Below, piece by piece: positions 5,532 to 5,813 of a DNA stretch of 5,813 nucleotides (position 1 is the stretch's first letter; every line of letters starts with the position of its first letter). The translations under genes were made by a program, and so were the position numbers. The DNA comes from CAYPHJ01 sp964410485. Lineage in GTDB: Bacteria > Desulfobacterota > Binatia > UBA9968. The notes below the pieces were generated by a model. It was not told the DNA's origin and did no database searches. It saw nothing but the letters and a program-made list of their open reading frames with translations. Location of the stretch: contig CAYPHJ010000182.1 in NCBI GenBank assembly GCA_964410485.1, positions 1 through 5,813 on the forward strand. The letters are read 5' to 3'.

Positions 5532-5620
5532 TGTCATCCTGAACAAAGTGAAGGATCTGCTTTTCTCCCAGTTTCGACCGGAAAAACAGATTCTTCGTCG
5601 CTGCGCTGCTCAGAATGACA
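5532..5620. repeat. Dispersed palindromic repeat, copy 2 (89 bp)
   Basis: It starts TGTCATCCTGA and ends TCAGAATGACA exactly like copy 1 at 1614-1704, in the same orientation. The left arms differ at one position over about 32 bases and the right arms at two positions over about 37. The central loop has diverged and is two bases shorter. Minus-strand translation again gives ILHFVQDD. The two copies form direct repeats around the hydrolase, bicupin and VOC genes. Confidence 0.85.
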
Positions 5621-5651
5621 TTGCGACAAAGTCTCAACGGGTTGAGGGCAA

Positions 5652-5665
5652 GGTTCAAGGTTCAA
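5652..5665. repeat. Two 7-bp GGTTCAA units
   Basis: GGTTCAA occurs twice in tandem (5652-5658, 5659-5665), followed by GG. The period is seven here, unlike the nine-base period of the other GTTCAA-type repeats in the window. Confidence 0.55.
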
Positions 5666-5698
5666 GGACGGAGGGACGTTGAACTACGATGACGGCTG

Positions 5699-5725
5699 GG
5701 AACGATTGGAACTGCTGGAACTTTC
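5699..5725. repeat. 9-bp-period repeat (GGAAC units)
   Basis: There are three units: GGAACGATT (5699), GGAACTGCT (5708) and GGAACTTTC (5717). This is the same nine-base period as at 1870-1922 and 4501-4554 but in opposite orientation (plus strand reads ERLELLEL). It ends eight bases from the putative stop codon at 5734. Confidence 0.6.
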
Positions 5726-5733
5726 CCTGTGAC

Positions 5734-5813
5734 TCACAGCGGTTCGAGACGCGCTGTAAAGTGCCGGAGAAAAGAAGCTTCATAGACAAGCTTCAGGCCG
5801 CGAATCGCCTGCC
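5734..5813 (-). CDS. Possible 3' end of a minus-strand gene
   Basis: A minus-strand frame enters from the right edge and ends at TGA (5734-5736). It gives 25 residues, QAIRGLKLVYEASF followed by LRHFTARLEPL. The composition and codon choice look protein-like and the other minus frames stop early, but 25 codons are too few to name a family. A perfect hairpin within it (GAAGCTT 5774-5780, AAGCTTC 5788-5794) could instead mean this is more spacer. Confidence 0.3.
   Translation of the reverse strand, partial: QAIRGLKLVYEASFLRHFTARLEPL

Larger units (their letters stand above)
5484..5733. other. Spacer downstream of the VOC gene
   Basis: Just past the stop is a small perfect hairpin (TCGTC 5485-5489, GACGA 5495-5499) without a U-run, too weak to call a terminator. 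The spacer then holds the second palindromic repeat and two short-period repeats. The minus-strand frame 5473-5658 is made by the palindrome. No other gene or RNA seen. Confidence 0.5.

Noticed and set aside
5473..5658. Minus-strand frame of 61 codons
   Set aside because: It crosses the VOC stop codon and is made mostly by the second palindromic repeat (ILHFVQDD).
5774..5794. Hairpin GAAGCTT / AAGCTTC as a terminator
   Set aside because: There is no U-run on either side and each arm contains a six-base palindrome, which makes such a stem easy to get by chance.

Overview
The window looks like chromosomal DNA from an uncultured or poorly characterised soil or sediment bacterium. The genes are moderately GC-rich with strong Shine-Dalgarno sites. 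The spacers hold dispersed palindromes and short-period repeats of the kind that give spurious 'CHSEERSEES / ILHFVQDD' and 'ERFERLERF' reading frames. I associate such spacers with Acidobacteria, Rokubacteria/NC10, Binatia and former-Deltaproteobacteria genomes, but this is recollection and no phylum can be fixed. No phage gene, transposase, rRNA, tRNA or CRISPR array was seen.

Layout, left to right. Positions 1-250 hold no convincing gene but a run of hairpins and an inverted repeat. Two minus-strand genes follow: a DUF218/YdcF-like protein (251-769, frame open to 820) and, just upstream of it, a DUF1989 (urea-carboxylase-associated) protein (847-1470). They are probably co-transcribed. Positions 1471-1930 are a spacer with a 91-bp palindromic repeat and a 9-bp-period repeat. 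Then comes a 420-residue alpha/beta hydrolase on the minus strand (1931-3193). A 178-bp divergent intergenic region separates it from a plus-strand two-domain cupin protein (3372-4460). After a hairpin, another 9-bp-period repeat and a candidate promoter comes a two-domain VOC/extradiol-dioxygenase-fold protein (4653-5483). The right end has a second copy of the palindromic repeat, short-period repeats and perhaps the 3' end of a minus-strand gene.

The central block (hydrolase divergent from bicupin and VOC protein) is the most interesting part. All three are predicted soluble cytosolic enzymes. Two belong to folds that commonly bind a divalent metal and cleave rings or activate oxygen, and the third is an alpha/beta hydrolase. 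This is the parts list of a small catabolic module, for example ring or C-C cleavage followed by hydrolysis, but the substrate cannot be read from the sequence. Copies of the same palindromic repeat in the same orientation bracket the block. The VOC protein has its intact metal triad in the N-terminal half. The cupin has a gentisate-dioxygenase-like three-His site only in its second domain. The divergent region carries back-to-back TTGACA boxes as an inverted repeat.
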